Shown here in pieces: positions 7,916-16,291 of a DNA stretch of 46,159 bases. Each line of letters starts with the position of its first letter. Position 1 is the stretch's first letter. The stretch spans positions 1 through 46,159 of the forward strand of contig NZ_SZPR01000041.1 in the NCBI RefSeq assembly GCF_005280195.1, read 5' to 3'. The notes beneath the pieces are model-generated. The model did not search any database and was not told where the DNA came from. It saw only the letters and a program-made list of their open reading frames with translations. Position numbers and translations under genes: made by a program. Source of the DNA: Streptomyces galbus (GTDB lineage: Bacteria > Actinomycetota > Actinomycetes > Streptomycetales > Streptomycetaceae).

Positions 7916-8671
7916 GTGAAGGACGCCTTCGGTCTTCCCCAGTCCCTGCTGGTCCTCGGCGGCACGTCCGAGATCGCGCTGGCCACGGCCCGCCGGCTGG
8001 TCGCCCGCCGCACCCGCACCGTGTGGCTCGCCGGCCGCCCCTCCCCCGCCCTGGACGAGGCCGCCCGGGAGCTGCGGGCGCACGGCGCGGACGTGCGCAC
8101 CGTCGCGTTCGACGCGCTGGACCCCGACACCCACGAGGAGGTCCTCGGCAAGGTGTTCGCCGAGGGCGACATCGACCTGGTGCTGCTGGCCTTCGGCGTC
8201 CTCGGCGACCAGGCCCACGACGAGCGCGAGCCGTCCGCCGCGGTGCGCGTCGCCCGCACCAACTACATCGGCGCCGTCTCCGCCGGCTTGGTCGCCGCCC
8301 GCGCCCTGCAGACCCAGGGCCACGGCTCGCTGGTGGTGCTGTCCTCGGTCGCCGGGGAACGCGCCCGGCGCGCCAACTTCATCTACGGCTCCAGCAAGGC
8401 CGGCCTCGACGCGTTCGCGCAGGGCCTCGGCGACGCCCTCCAGGGCACCGGCGTGCACGTGATGGTCGTGCGCCCGGGCTTCGTGCGCACCCGGATGACG
8501 GCCGGGCTGCCCGAGGCGCCGCTGGCCACCACCCCCGAGGCGGTCGCCACGGCGATCGAGCTGGGCCTGCGGCGGCGGTCGGAGACGGTGTGGGTGCCCG
8601 GCGTGCTCCGGCTGGTGATGTCGGCCCTGCGGCACGTGCCGCGCGGGGTGTTCCGCCGGCTGCCCGTGTAG
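7916..8671 (+). CDS. dprE2: decaprenylphospho-2-keto-pentose reductase DprE2 (SDR family)
   Basis: 251 residues, GTG start at 7916 with AGGAG upstream, 54 bases after dprE1. This is a classical short-chain dehydrogenase fold: a nucleotide site LVLGGTSEIALATARRL (12-28), SSVAGERARRANF before the active site, and Y157-x3-K161 in YGSSKAG. LGGTSEIA is typical of DprE2 rather than general SDRs. It reduces the 2-keto intermediate made by DprE1 with NAD(P)H to give decaprenylphosphoryl-arabinose, presumably at the membrane as a DprE1-DprE2 pair. Forms an operon with dprE1. Confidence 0.92.
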   Translation: MKDAFGLPQSLLVLGGTSEIALATARRLVARRTRTVWLAGRPSPALDEAARELRAHGADVRTVAFDALDPDTHEEVLGKVFAEGDIDLVLLAFGVLGDQAHDEREPSAAVRVARTNYIGAVSAGLVAARALQTQGHGSLVVLSSVAGERARRANFIYGSSKAGLDAFAQGLGDALQGTGVHVMVVRPGFVRTRMTAGLPEAPLATTPEAVATAIELGLRRRSETVWVPGVLRLVMSALRHVPRGVFRRLPV

Positions 8672-8696
8672 GCGGCGGGGGCGGGCGGCCCGGGGC

Positions 8697-9281
8697 TCAG
8701 TGGGCCGGCAGGGTGCCCTGTTCCAGCGGGGCGGACGCCTGCGTCGGGACGACCGGGCCGCCGCCGAAGGCGTAGTCGCGCAGCTTGCGCCACACCCCGT
8801 CGGGGCCCTGCTCGTACAGGGCGAAGCCGGTGCAGGACCACAGGGCCTCGTAGTCGGCGAGTTCCGCGAAGGCGCGGTCCATCGCCGCGTCCTCGATGCC
8901 GTGCGCCACCGTGACGTGCGGGTGGTAGGGGAACTGCAGCTCGCGGGCCACCGGCCCGGAGGCGTCGCGGACCTGCTGCTGGAGCCGCGTGCAGGCGTCC
9001 GCGCCCTCGGCGACGCGCACGTACACGACCGGGGACAGCGGCCGGAAGGTGCCGGTGCCCGACAGCCGCATCCGGAACGGCCGCCCGGCCGCGGCCACCC
9101 CGCTCAGGTGCGCCTCGACGGCCGGCAGCGCCGCCGCCTCGACCTCGGTCGGCGGCAGCAGGGTGACGTGGGTGGGGATGCCGTGAGCCGCGGCGTCGCC
9201 GAAGCCCGCGCGCCGCTCCTGGAGCAGGCTGCCGTGGGGCTCCGGGACCGCGATCGACACGCCGATCGTTACGGTCCCCAC
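8697..9281 (-). CDS. 2'-5' RNA ligase family protein (2H phosphoesterase)
   Basis: 194 residues from GTG 9281. A CAGGAG ribosome site lies 5 bases before this GTG, whereas the in-frame ATG at 9296 lies upstream of that site, so the GTG is preferred. The two His-x-Thr/Val motifs of the 2H superfamily are visible as HVTLLPP and HPHVTVAHG. Members cleave or ligate 2',5' or cyclic phosphate linkages in RNA or small nucleotides; the physiological substrate here is unknown. Convergent with dprE2, and next after trpS on the minus strand. Confidence 0.85.
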   Translation of the reverse strand: MGTVTIGVSIAVPEPHGSLLQERRAGFGDAAAHGIPTHVTLLPPTEVEAAALPAVEAHLSGVAAAGRPFRMRLSGTGTFRPLSPVVYVRVAEGADACTRLQQQVRDASGPVARELQFPYHPHVTVAHGIEDAAMDRAFAELADYEALWSCTGFALYEQGPDGVWRKLRDYAFGGGPVVPTQASAPLEQGTLPAH

Positions 9282-9353
9282 GAGGTCTCCTGTCATCGTG
9301 TGGTCCCGGGCGGCGGGTGCCCGCCCGGGCAGCTCTCAGCTATCGACTGTACG

Positions 9354-9386
9354 ACCGCCGCCGCCGTGTTGGACGGCCGCGGCGGT
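9354..9386 (-). terminator. hairpin after trpS
   Basis: ACCGCCGC (9354-9361) pairs with GCGGCGGT (9379-9386), with further GC pairing inside. It lies just past the trpS stop and upstream of the 2'-5' ligase gene. There is no U-tract, which is common for actinobacterial terminators. A second GC-rich inverted repeat lies at about 9305-9330. Confidence 0.45.
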
Positions 9387-9420
9387 GTGCTCTACGGCTC
9401 AGTGCCCGCGAAGGCCGGCT

Positions 9421-10437
9421 TCAGTGCTTCGCCGGGAGGAAGCCGATCCGGTCGTACGCCTGGGACAGCGTCTCGGCGGCGACGGTCCGGGCCTTCTCGG
9501 CGCCCTTGGCGAGGACCGAGTCGAGCGTCTCCGGGTCGTCGAGGTACTGGTGGGTCCGCTCGCGGAACGGCGTGACGAACTCCACCATGGCCTCGGCGAG
9601 GTCGGTCTTGAGCGCGCCGTACATCTTGCCCTCGTACGCCTGCTCCAGCTCGGCGATGGTGCGGCCGGTGAGCGTGGAGTAGATGGTGAGCAGGTTGGAC
9701 ACGCCCGGCTTGTGCTCCGCGTCGTAGCGGATCACGGTGTCGGTGTCGGTGACGGCGCTCTTGACCTTCTTCGCGGTGGTCTTCGGGTCGTCGAGCAGGT
9801 TGACCAGGCCCTTCGGCGTGGACGCCGACTTGCTCATCTTGATCGACGGGTCCTGCAGGTCGTAGATCTTCGCCGTCTCCTTCAGGATGTACGGCGACGG
9901 GATCGTGAACGTCTCGCCGAAGCGGCCGTTGAAGCGCTCGGCGAGGTCGCGGGTCAGCTCGATGTGCTGGCGCTGGTCCTCGCCGACCGGGACCTGGTGG
10001 GCCTGGTACAGCAGGATGTCGGCGACCTGGAGGATCGGGTACGTGAACAGGCCGACGCTCGCGCGGTCGGCGCCCTGCTTGGCGGACTTGTCCTTGAACT
10101 GGGTCATGCGGCTGGCCTCGCCGAAGCCGGTGAGGCAGTTCATCACCCAGGCGAGCTGCGCGTGTTCCGGGACGTGGCTCTGCACGAACAGGGTGCAGCG
10201 GTCCGGGTCCAGGCCGGCGGCGAGGAGCTGCGCGGCGGCGAGGCGGGTGTTGGCGCGCAGGTCCGCGGGGTCCTGCGGGACCGTGATCGCGTGCAGGTCG
10301 ACGACCATGTAGAACGCGTCGTGGCTCTCCTGCAGGGCCACCCACTGGCGGACGGCGCCGAGGTAGTTGCCGAGGTGGAACGAACCGGCGGTGGGCTGGA
10401 TGCCGGAGAGCACGCGGGGGCGATCTGCAGTGGCCAT
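9421..10437 (-). CDS. trpS: tryptophan--tRNA ligase
   Basis: 338 residues from ATG 10437; a second ATG three codons upstream (10446) is possible. Class Ic aminoacyl-tRNA synthetase: the HIGH-type signature is in SGIQPTAGSFHLGNYLG and the KMSKS loop is KMSKSAS. It activates Trp and charges tRNA-Trp. As I recall, S. coelicolor has two TrpRS genes, one of them indolmycin-resistant and inducible. Position beside glyA suggests this is the general-use copy. Ends before a GC-rich hairpin. Confidence 0.95.
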   Translation of the reverse strand: MATADRPRVLSGIQPTAGSFHLGNYLGAVRQWVALQESHDAFYMVVDLHAITVPQDPADLRANTRLAAAQLLAAGLDPDRCTLFVQSHVPEHAQLAWVMNCLTGFGEASRMTQFKDKSAKQGADRASVGLFTYPILQVADILLYQAHQVPVGEDQRQHIELTRDLAERFNGRFGETFTIPSPYILKETAKIYDLQDPSIKMSKSASTPKGLVNLLDDPKTTAKKVKSAVTDTDTVIRYDAEHKPGVSNLLTIYSTLTGRTIAELEQAYEGKMYGALKTDLAEAMVEFVTPFRERTHQYLDDPETLDSVLAKGAEKARTVAAETLSQAYDRIGFLPAKH

Positions 10438-10493
10438 GGGGCCCATTCTCGCAGAGGCTCAGGGGTGGGACGGGCCCGAGAGGGGGGTGGGCC

Positions 10494-10545
10494 GGTGCGT
10501 GGGGGCCGCGGGCCGGTCCTGGCCGGTCCGCGGCCCCCACGCACC
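10494..10545 (-). terminator. strong terminator hairpin downstream of glyA
   Basis: A perfect 18-bp stem: GGTGCGTGGGGGCCGCGG (10494-10511) pairs with its complement at 10528-10545, with a 16-base loop. It lies 11 bases past the glyA stop and separates glyA from trpS. No U-tract. Confidence 0.75.
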
Positions 10546-10555
10546 GTCGTACGGC

Positions 10556-12004
10556 TCAGCCCAGGTCGACTTCCGGGTACAGCGGGAAGCCCGCGACCAG
10601 GTCCGTGGCCCGCTGGGAGATCTCGTCGGCCACCTTCGGGTCCAGGACGTGCGCCGCCTTGGACGGCGCGCCCGACTTGGTGGTGCCCGCCTCGGTGGTG
10701 GTCAGGACGCGGTCGATCAGGCCCGCCACCTCGTCCATCTCGGCCGTGCCGAGGCCCCGGGTGGTGAGCGCGGGGGTGCCGACGCGGATGCCGGAGGTGT
10801 ACCAGGCGCCGTTGGGGTCGGCCGGGATGGCGTTGCGGTTGGTGACGATGCCGGACTCCAGCAGCGCCGCCTCGGCCTGGCGGCCGGTGAGGCCGTAGGA
10901 GGAGGCCACGTCGATGAGGTTGAGGTGGTTGTCCGTGCCGCCGGTGACCAGGGTCGCGCCGCGGCGCGTGAGGCCCTCGGCCAGGGCGCGGGAGTTGTCC
11001 ACGATCCGCCGGGCGTAGTCCTGGAACGACGGCTGGCGGGCCTCGGCGAGGGCGACCGCCTTGGCCGCCATGACGTGCGGGAGCGGGCCGCCGAGGACCA
11101 TCGGGCAGCCGCGGTCCACCTGGTCCTTGAGGGAGTCGTCGCACAGCACCATGCCGCCGCGCGGGCCGCGCAGGGACTTGTGGGTGGTGGTCGTCACGAT
11201 CTGGGCGTGCGGCACCGGGTCGAAGTCGCCGGTGAGGACCTTGCCCGCGACCAGGCCGGCGAAGTGCGCCATGTCGACCATGAGCGTCGCGCCGACCTCG
11301 TCGGCGATCTCCCGCATGATCCGGAAGTTCACCAGCCGGGGGTAGGCGGAGTAGCCGGCGACGATGATCAGCGGCTTGAACTCGCGGGCCTGCGCGCGCA
11401 GGGCGTCGTAGTCGATGAGGCCGGTCGCCGGGTCGGTGCCGTAGGAGCGCTGGTCGAACATCTTGCCGGAGATGTTCGGGCGGAAGCCGTGGGTGAGGTG
11501 GCCGCCCGCGTCCAGGGACATGCCCAGCATGCGCTGGTTGCCGAACGCCTGGCGCAGCTCGGCCCAGTCGGCCTCGGTCAGGTCGTTGATCTGCCGGACG
11601 CCGGTCCTCTCCAGGAAGGGCGCCTCGACGCGGTCGGCGAGCACCGCCCAGAAGGCCACCAGGTTGGCGTCGATGCCGGAGTGCGGCTGGACGTAGGCGT
11701 GGCGGGCGCCGAACAGCTCGCGGGCGTGCTCGGCGGCCAGCGACTCCACGGTGTCGACGTTGCGGCAGCCGGCGTAGAAGCGGCGGCCGATGGTGCCCTC
11801 GGCGTACTTGTCGCTGAACCAGTTGCCCATCGCGAGCAGGGTCGCCGGGGAGGCGTAGTTCTCGGAGGCGATCAGCTTGAGCATCTCGCGCTGGTCGTGC
11901 ACCTCCTGGCCGATGGCGTCGGCGACGCGGGGCTCGACGGCGCGGATCACGTCGAGGGCGGCACGGAAGGCGGTGGACTCGGTGGACAGCGGCTCGGCTG
12001 GCAT
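10556..12004 (-). CDS. glyA: serine hydroxymethyltransferase
   Basis: 482 residues from ATG 12004, which has a CCGGAGG ribosome site 4-8 bases upstream; the longer open frame to 12115 runs into the riboswitch and is not coding. PLP-dependent enzyme that converts serine and tetrahydrofolate to glycine and methylene-THF. The Schiff-base lysine is K276 in TTTTHKSLRGPRGG, and SENYAS (47-52) and YAEG are the usual SHMT signatures. It is longer than the common ~420-residue form because of an insertion at about residues 120-165, as I recall for the actinobacterial long-form GlyA. Expression is probably controlled by the ZTP riboswitch in its leader. Confidence 0.95.
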   Translation of the reverse strand: MPAEPLSTESTAFRAALDVIRAVEPRVADAIGQEVHDQREMLKLIASENYASPATLLAMGNWFSDKYAEGTIGRRFYAGCRNVDTVESLAAEHARELFGARHAYVQPHSGIDANLVAFWAVLADRVEAPFLERTGVRQINDLTEADWAELRQAFGNQRMLGMSLDAGGHLTHGFRPNISGKMFDQRSYGTDPATGLIDYDALRAQAREFKPLIIVAGYSAYPRLVNFRIMREIADEVGATLMVDMAHFAGLVAGKVLTGDFDPVPHAQIVTTTTHKSLRGPRGGMVLCDDSLKDQVDRGCPMVLGGPLPHVMAAKAVALAEARQPSFQDYARRIVDNSRALAEGLTRRGATLVTGGTDNHLNLIDVASSYGLTGRQAEAALLESGIVTNRNAIPADPNGAWYTSGIRVGTPALTTRGLGTAEMDEVAGLIDRVLTTTEAGTTKSGAPSKAAHVLDPKVADEISQRATDLVAGFPLYPEVDLG

Positions 12005-12044
12005 GGGGACCTCCGGACGTCGGCGTTCAGCGTTCACGGGTACG

Positions 12045-12120
12045 GCCCAGGCGCACGGCACTGTGTCGAACGGGCCGCTCCCCGATGGTCGGTCCCATCC
12101 CAGCGCGCCAGTCACGGCCC
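12045..12120 (-). ncRNA. ZTP (pfl) riboswitch in the glyA leader
   Basis: On the minus strand the leader reads GGGCCGTGACTGGCG at its 5' end, then CCATCGGGGAGCGGCCC, and after a short linker GCCGTGCGCCTGGGC. These are the conserved blocks of the pfl motif: the GGGCC/GGCCC helix P1, the CUGGCG and GGGGAGCG internal loop, and the CGCCUGGGC pseudoknot-hairpin element. The class senses ZMP/ZTP, the purine intermediate that builds up when 10-formyl-THF runs short, and commonly precedes glyA, folD or purH. No U-tract terminator is visible between aptamer and ATG, so translational control is more likely. It ends about 40 bases before the glyA start. Confidence 0.85.
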
Positions 12121-12197
12121 ACCGCCAGCCTACCGGGCCGGACGGCGGGTGCCGCGGGGCCGTCCACCATCCGGGCCGGCCGGGGCGGCGGACACCG

Positions 12198-13388
12198 TCA
12201 GAGGATCACGTGCGGCAGGAAGCGGGCGTACCCGTCGGTGACCAGGCCGGACGACTCGCGGATGCCGAGGCCGGCCGCCTCGCCCTCGACGACCCAGGTG
12301 CCCAGCACGACGTGGTTGCCGTCGAAGGCGGGCAGCGGGGCGAGCTGCTGGTAGCAGCAGGGTTCGTCGCGCGGGGCGGGCGCGCTGCCCGCCTCGTGGA
12401 TCGTGACGCCGTCGCCCTCGCGGCCCAGGAGCGGCTTGGCGACCCAGCCGGGGCCGTCGGCGTCGGCCAGCTCGCGGGGGCCGTCGAGGTAGGCCGGGAG
12501 CAGGTTGGGGTGGCCGGGGTACAGCTCCCACAGGACCGCCAGCAGGGCCTTGTTGCTGAGCAGCATCTTCCAGGCGGGCTCGATCCACAGGGTGGAGCCG
12601 GTGCCGCCGCCGTTGTCGAGGGTGTCGAGGACGTGGCCGGCGAACCGGTCGGTGGTCAGCCACTCCCAGGGGTAGAGCTTGAAGCAGCTCCGGATGAAGC
12701 GGAGCCGGTTGTCGACGAACCGGCCGGACAGCGGGTCCCAGCCGATCTCCTCCACGGAGATCCAGTCGGTGTCCAGGCCGGCCTGCTCGGCGGTCTCCTT
12801 GAGGTAGGCGACCGTCATCAGGTCCTCGCCGAGCTCGTCGTCGGAGGAGTGCGCGAAATACAGCGGGCCGCCCGGCGGCAGCAGCTTCCCCTGGGTGCGC
12901 CAGGCGGCGACGAGCCGTTCGTGCAGGGAGTTCCACTGGTCGGCGCCGGGGAAGCGCTCCTCCATCCAGAACCACTGCGGGGAGGCGGCCTCCACCAGCG
13001 AGGTCGGGGTGTCGGCGTTGTACTCCAGCAGCTTCGCCGGGCCGGTGCCGTCGTAGCGCAGGTCGAACCGGCCGTAGACGGAGGGCAGTTCGGCGCGGCG
13101 GTGCCAGGCCTCGGTGACGGCCGCGGCCACGCGCGGGTCGGTGATGCCGAGGTCGGCGAGACGGCCGGTGCCGACGATGTGCGCGGCGGCCTCCAGGCAC
13201 ATGCGGTGCAGTTCCCCGACGGTCTCCTCCAGCGCCTCGACCTCCTCCAGGGAGAAGACGTAGTGGGCGCTCTCGTCCCAGTAGGGCCGCAGGGAGCCGT
13301 CGGGGTAGCGGGTGAGCGGGTAGATCAGCCCCTGCGCCTCGACGGTCTGCTGCCAGCCGGGGCGGGGTGCGACGGTACGGCGTTCCAT
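12198..13388 (-). CDS. glutathionylspermidine synthase-like ATP-grasp protein
   Basis: 396 residues. It matches the C-terminal synthetase domain family of glutathionylspermidine synthase (GSP_synth), which forms amide bonds with ATP. Family-typical blocks are LLEYNADTPTSLVEAA, PQWFWME, FAHSSDDELGEDLMT, and the ATP-grasp end PLLGREGDGVTIHE. The amidase half of GspSA is absent. Streptomycetes make mycothiol rather than glutathione, so the true substrates are probably other than glutathione and spermidine. ATG 13388. The glyA riboswitch follows 77 bases after the stop. Confidence 0.85.
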   Translation of the reverse strand: MERRTVAPRPGWQQTVEAQGLIYPLTRYPDGSLRPYWDESAHYVFSLEEVEALEETVGELHRMCLEAAAHIVGTGRLADLGITDPRVAAAVTEAWHRRAELPSVYGRFDLRYDGTGPAKLLEYNADTPTSLVEAASPQWFWMEERFPGADQWNSLHERLVAAWRTQGKLLPPGGPLYFAHSSDDELGEDLMTVAYLKETAEQAGLDTDWISVEEIGWDPLSGRFVDNRLRFIRSCFKLYPWEWLTTDRFAGHVLDTLDNGGGTGSTLWIEPAWKMLLSNKALLAVLWELYPGHPNLLPAYLDGPRELADADGPGWVAKPLLGREGDGVTIHEAGSAPAPRDEPCCYQQLAPLPAFDGNHVVLGTWVVEGEAAGLGIRESSGLVTDGYARFLPHVIL

Positions 13389-13469
13389 GGGTGGTCGGGT
13401 CCTCGCGTCCTGGGCCGGTCGGCTCGTCGGGGCGTCGGGGTGCTCGGGGCGTCGGCTCGTCGGGGCGGC

Positions 13470-13811
13470 TCAGCCGCCGCCGCTGCCCTTGCCGCCGCCG
13501 AAGCCGCCGCGGTCGACGCCGCCGCCGTGACCGCCGCCCGAACCGCCGCCGCCCTTGCGGGGCTTGCTGAGGGAGCCGCCGTCCACCCAGCCGTTGTGCT
13601 TCTTGCCGCCGTAGTACCAGACGCCGGTGCCCGAGCCCGACTTGCAGTTCTTGTCCGAGACGACCTTGTAGCCCTTGGCCTGCTGGTAACTGCCGCGGTC
13701 CACGCAGCGCTTGTCCGGGTCCGAGGAGCAGGCGGTCAGGGCGGCGGCGAGCAGTCCCATGCCGCCGAGGACCACCGTGCCCGAGCGCAGTCGTCGTCGT
13801 GTGTCGGCCAT
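13470..13811 (-). CDS. small Gly-rich lipoprotein
   Basis: 113 residues. The N terminus RRRLR, a hydrophobic stretch and lipobox LTAC with Cys28 make a clear lipoprotein signal. The mature part has a short Cys-containing region (CVDRG... and NCKSG), a VWYYGGKKHNGWVDGG segment and a Gly/Ser-rich tail of about 28 residues. No catalytic motif seen. It lies 81 bases upstream of the ATP-grasp gene, same strand, and could be cotranscribed. Function unknown. Confidence 0.8.
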   Translation of the reverse strand: MADTRRRLRSGTVVLGGMGLLAAALTACSSDPDKRCVDRGSYQQAKGYKVVSDKNCKSGSGTGVWYYGGKKHNGWVDGGSLSKPRKGGGGSGGGHGGGVDRGGFGGGKGSGGG

Positions 13812-13935
13812 CGTTTACCCCCGTGGTACGTCGGCTTCGTCGAAAAGGTGTCCGGTTGCCGTCGGCCAGCCTAGAGATCGGTGTGAGCGGCCCTGCAAGG
13901 ACCCCTGCCCGGCAACCCTCGCCTACAGTCGCCTC

Positions 13936-14808
13936 GTGCTGTTCGGAATGGTGTGTGCCCTGGCCGCGGCCCTCTGCTTCGGTACCGCGACGGTGTTGCA
14001 GGCGATGGCCGCGCGGGCCGCCGGGACCGGGGGCGGCGAGGCGGCGCTGCTGCTGCGCGCGCTGCGGCAGTGGCGGTACCTGGCCGGACTCGCCCTGGAC
14101 GGGCTGGGGTTCGTCTTCCAGATCGCCGCCCTGCGGTCCCTGCCGATCTACGTCGTGGGCGCCGCCCTGGCCTCCAGCCTCGCCGTGACCGCGGTGGTCG
14201 CGGCCCGGCTGCTGCGGGTGCGGCTGAGCCGGGGCGAGTGGGCCGCGGTGGGCGTGGTGTGCGCCGGGCTGGCGATGCTGGCGCTGGCGTCCGGGCCGGA
14301 GGGCGAGGACAGCGGGCCGGGGGCGCTGCCGTGGGCGATGCTGGGCGCGGCCGGGGCGGTCCTGGTACTGGGCCTGGCGGGGACCCGGCTGGGCGGGCCG
14401 TCACGGGCGCTGGTGCTGGGCCTGGGCGCCGGGTGCGGGTTCGGGGTGGTGGAGGTGGCGGTCCGCCTGATCGACTCCCTGCGGCCGGCCGACCTGCTGA
14501 CCGACCCGGCGCTCTACGCCCTGCTGCTCGGCGGCGGCGCCGCGTTCCTGCTGCTCACCTCGGCCCTCCAGCGCGGTTCGGTGACCACCGCCACGGCCGG
14601 CCTGGTCATCGGCGAGACGATCGGCCCGGCAGCGGTCGGCATCGTCTGGCTCGGCGACCGCACCCGCCCGGGCCTGGCCTGGCTGGCCGCCCTCGGCTTC
14701 ACGGTCGCGGTGGCGGGGGCACTGGCCCTGGCCCGCTTCGGAGAGGCACCGGCGCAGACGGGAACGGAGAGGGCCCCGGAGACCGGGGCACTGCGGGAAC
14801 GGAGCTGA
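13936..14808 (+). CDS. EamA/DMT-like integral membrane protein
   Basis: 290 residues from GTG 13936, with about nine or ten transmembrane helices and two internal halves as in drug/metabolite transporters (ALCFGTATVLQA near the N terminus, TTATAGLVIGETIGPAAVGI near the C terminus). The substrate cannot be told. The last 24 bases, including the stop, are repeated exactly 11 bases downstream. The C-terminal 25 residues are charged and low-complexity. Confidence 0.85.
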   Translation: MLFGMVCALAAALCFGTATVLQAMAARAAGTGGGEAALLLRALRQWRYLAGLALDGLGFVFQIAALRSLPIYVVGAALASSLAVTAVVAARLLRVRLSRGEWAAVGVVCAGLAMLALASGPEGEDSGPGALPWAMLGAAGAVLVLGLAGTRLGGPSRALVLGLGAGCGFGVVEVAVRLIDSLRPADLLTDPALYALLLGGGAAFLLLTSALQRGSVTTATAGLVIGETIGPAAVGIVWLGDRTRPGLAWLAALGFTVAVAGALALARFGEAPAQTGTERAPETGALRERS

Positions 14809-14843
14809 GCTGATCAGCAGGGGCACTGCGGGAACGGAGCTGA
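14785..14843. repeat. 24-bp perfect direct repeat at a gene end
   Basis: Bases 14785-14808 (the final codons and TGA of the EamA-like gene) are repeated exactly at 14820-14843, with an 11-base spacer. The second copy is non-coding and lies between the convergent EamA-like and MocR genes. It looks like a small tandem duplication by slippage. Confidence 0.8.
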
Positions 14844-14908
14844 CCGGCGGGCACTCCTGACGAGCGCCCTTCCTGCGCTCACCCCGCCGCACAGCCCCCC
14901 TCCCACCC

Positions 14909-16291
14909 CTACGGCAGCACCCGGCACAGGGCCTCCAGGGCCGGCGGCCAGCCTCGGTCCGAGGGGCCGCCGTAGCCCACCACCAGGGCGTCCAGGGGGT
15001 CGGTCCTGGCCTCGGTGTGGCGGAAGCGGGACAGGCCCATCAGGGCCAGGCCCTGCCACGCGGCGGCGCGCACGACGGAGTCCTCGGTGCCGGGCGGGAG
15101 CTGGAGCACGGCGTGCAGTCCGGCGGCGATCCCGGTGACCCGCACGTCCGGCGCCTGCGCGGCGACCGCCTCGACCAGGGCGTCCCGGCGGCGCCGGTAG
15201 CGCAGCCGGGAGGCGCGGACGTGACGGTCGTAGGCCCCGGAGGCCAGGAACTCGGCGAGGGTCAGCTGGTCCAGCACGCCCGTCGTGGGGCTGCCGGCGA
15301 GCCGTGTCACCTCGGGGGTGAGGGACGGCGGCAGGACCAGCCAGGCGAGCCGCAGCCCCGGGGCGAGGGACTTGCTGGCGGTGCCGAGGTAGGCGACGTG
15401 GTCGGGGCCGAGGTCCTGGAGCGCGCCGACGGGCTGCCGGTCGTAGCGGAACTCCCCGTCGTAGTCGTCCTCCAGGACCAGCCCGCCGGTGCGCCGCGCC
15501 CAGTCGACGGCGGCGGCCCGCCGCTCCGGCCGCAGCGCGACGCCCATCGGGAACTGGTGGGCGGGGGTGAGGAGCACGGCGCCCTCGTCGCCGAGGTCTC
15601 CGGTGCGGGTGCCGTGCGCGTCGAAGGGCAGCGGCGCGGTGCGCAGCCCGGCCCGCTCCAGCAGGGCCCAGTGCGGCGGCAGGCCGTAGGACTCGACGGC
15701 GACGCGGCGCGCCCCGCGCGCGTGCAGGACCTCGCCGAGCAGCCGCAGCCCGTGGGCGAACCCGGAGCACACGACGATGTGCTCGGGGTCGGCGCGCACG
15801 CCCCGGGCCCGGGAGAGGTAGGCGGCGAGCGCGGTGCGCAGTTCGGCGCGGCCGCGGGGGTCGCCGTAGCCGAGGGCGTCGTTCGGGGCGGCGTTCAGGG
15901 CGCGGCGGGCGGCCCTGAGCCACTCGGCGCGCGGGAACGCGGCGAGGTCGGGGGTACCGGCGTCGAGGCTGTGGGCGGGGCGGCCGGGTGCGCGCGGGTG
16001 CGGGGCCGGCTGCGGCGGCGCGGGCACCGCACGGTCGGCGACCCGCGTGCCGGAGCCCTGGCGGGCGGTCAGCCAGCCCTCGGCCACCAGGTCGGCGTAC
16101 GCGTCGGCGACGGTGTTGCGGGCGATGCCGAGGTCGGCGGCGAGCGAGCGGGAGGACGGCAGGCGGGTGCCGGGCGCGAGGCGGCCGCTGCGCACGGCCT
16201 CGCGCAGCGCGTCGGTCAGTCCGCGCCGCAGTCGCGGCCCGGTCGGCTTCAGGTGCAGGTCGACGCCCAGAGTGGCCCAGGATTCCGGCAT
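14909..16291 (-). CDS. MocR/PdxR-type transcriptional regulator (GntR HTH + aminotransferase domain)
   Basis: 460 residues. The N-terminal GntR-type winged helix (about 15-85) has LPSSRSLAADLGIARNTV, followed by a proline-rich linker (90-105) and a full aminotransferase-I-fold domain. PLP-binding motifs are LVLEDDYDGEFRYD (about 271-284) and YLGTASKSLAPG with the Schiff-base lysine K307. MocR proteins sense PLP or an amino compound bound to it and often regulate a divergent neighbour. The carboxymuconolactone-decarboxylase-like gene starts 47 bases away on the other strand and is the likely target. Confidence 0.92.
   Translation of the reverse strand: MPESWATLGVDLHLKPTGPRLRRGLTDALREAVRSGRLAPGTRLPSSRSLAADLGIARNTVADAYADLVAEGWLTARQGSGTRVADRAVPAPPQPAPHPRAPGRPAHSLDAGTPDLAAFPRAEWLRAARRALNAAPNDALGYGDPRGRAELRTALAAYLSRARGVRADPEHIVVCSGFAHGLRLLGEVLHARGARRVAVESYGLPPHWALLERAGLRTAPLPFDAHGTRTGDLGDEGAVLLTPAHQFPMGVALRPERRAAAVDWARRTGGLVLEDDYDGEFRYDRQPVGALQDLGPDHVAYLGTASKSLAPGLRLAWLVLPPSLTPEVTRLAGSPTTGVLDQLTLAEFLASGAYDRHVRASRLRYRRRRDALVEAVAAQAPDVRVTGIAAGLHAVLQLPPGTEDSVVRAAAWQGLALMGLSRFRHTEARTDPLDALVVGYGGPSDRGWPPALEALCRVLP

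Noticed and set aside
12005..12115. N-terminal extension of glyA to 12115
   Set aside because: This stretch is the ZTP riboswitch and leader; a strong ribosome site marks ATG 12004.
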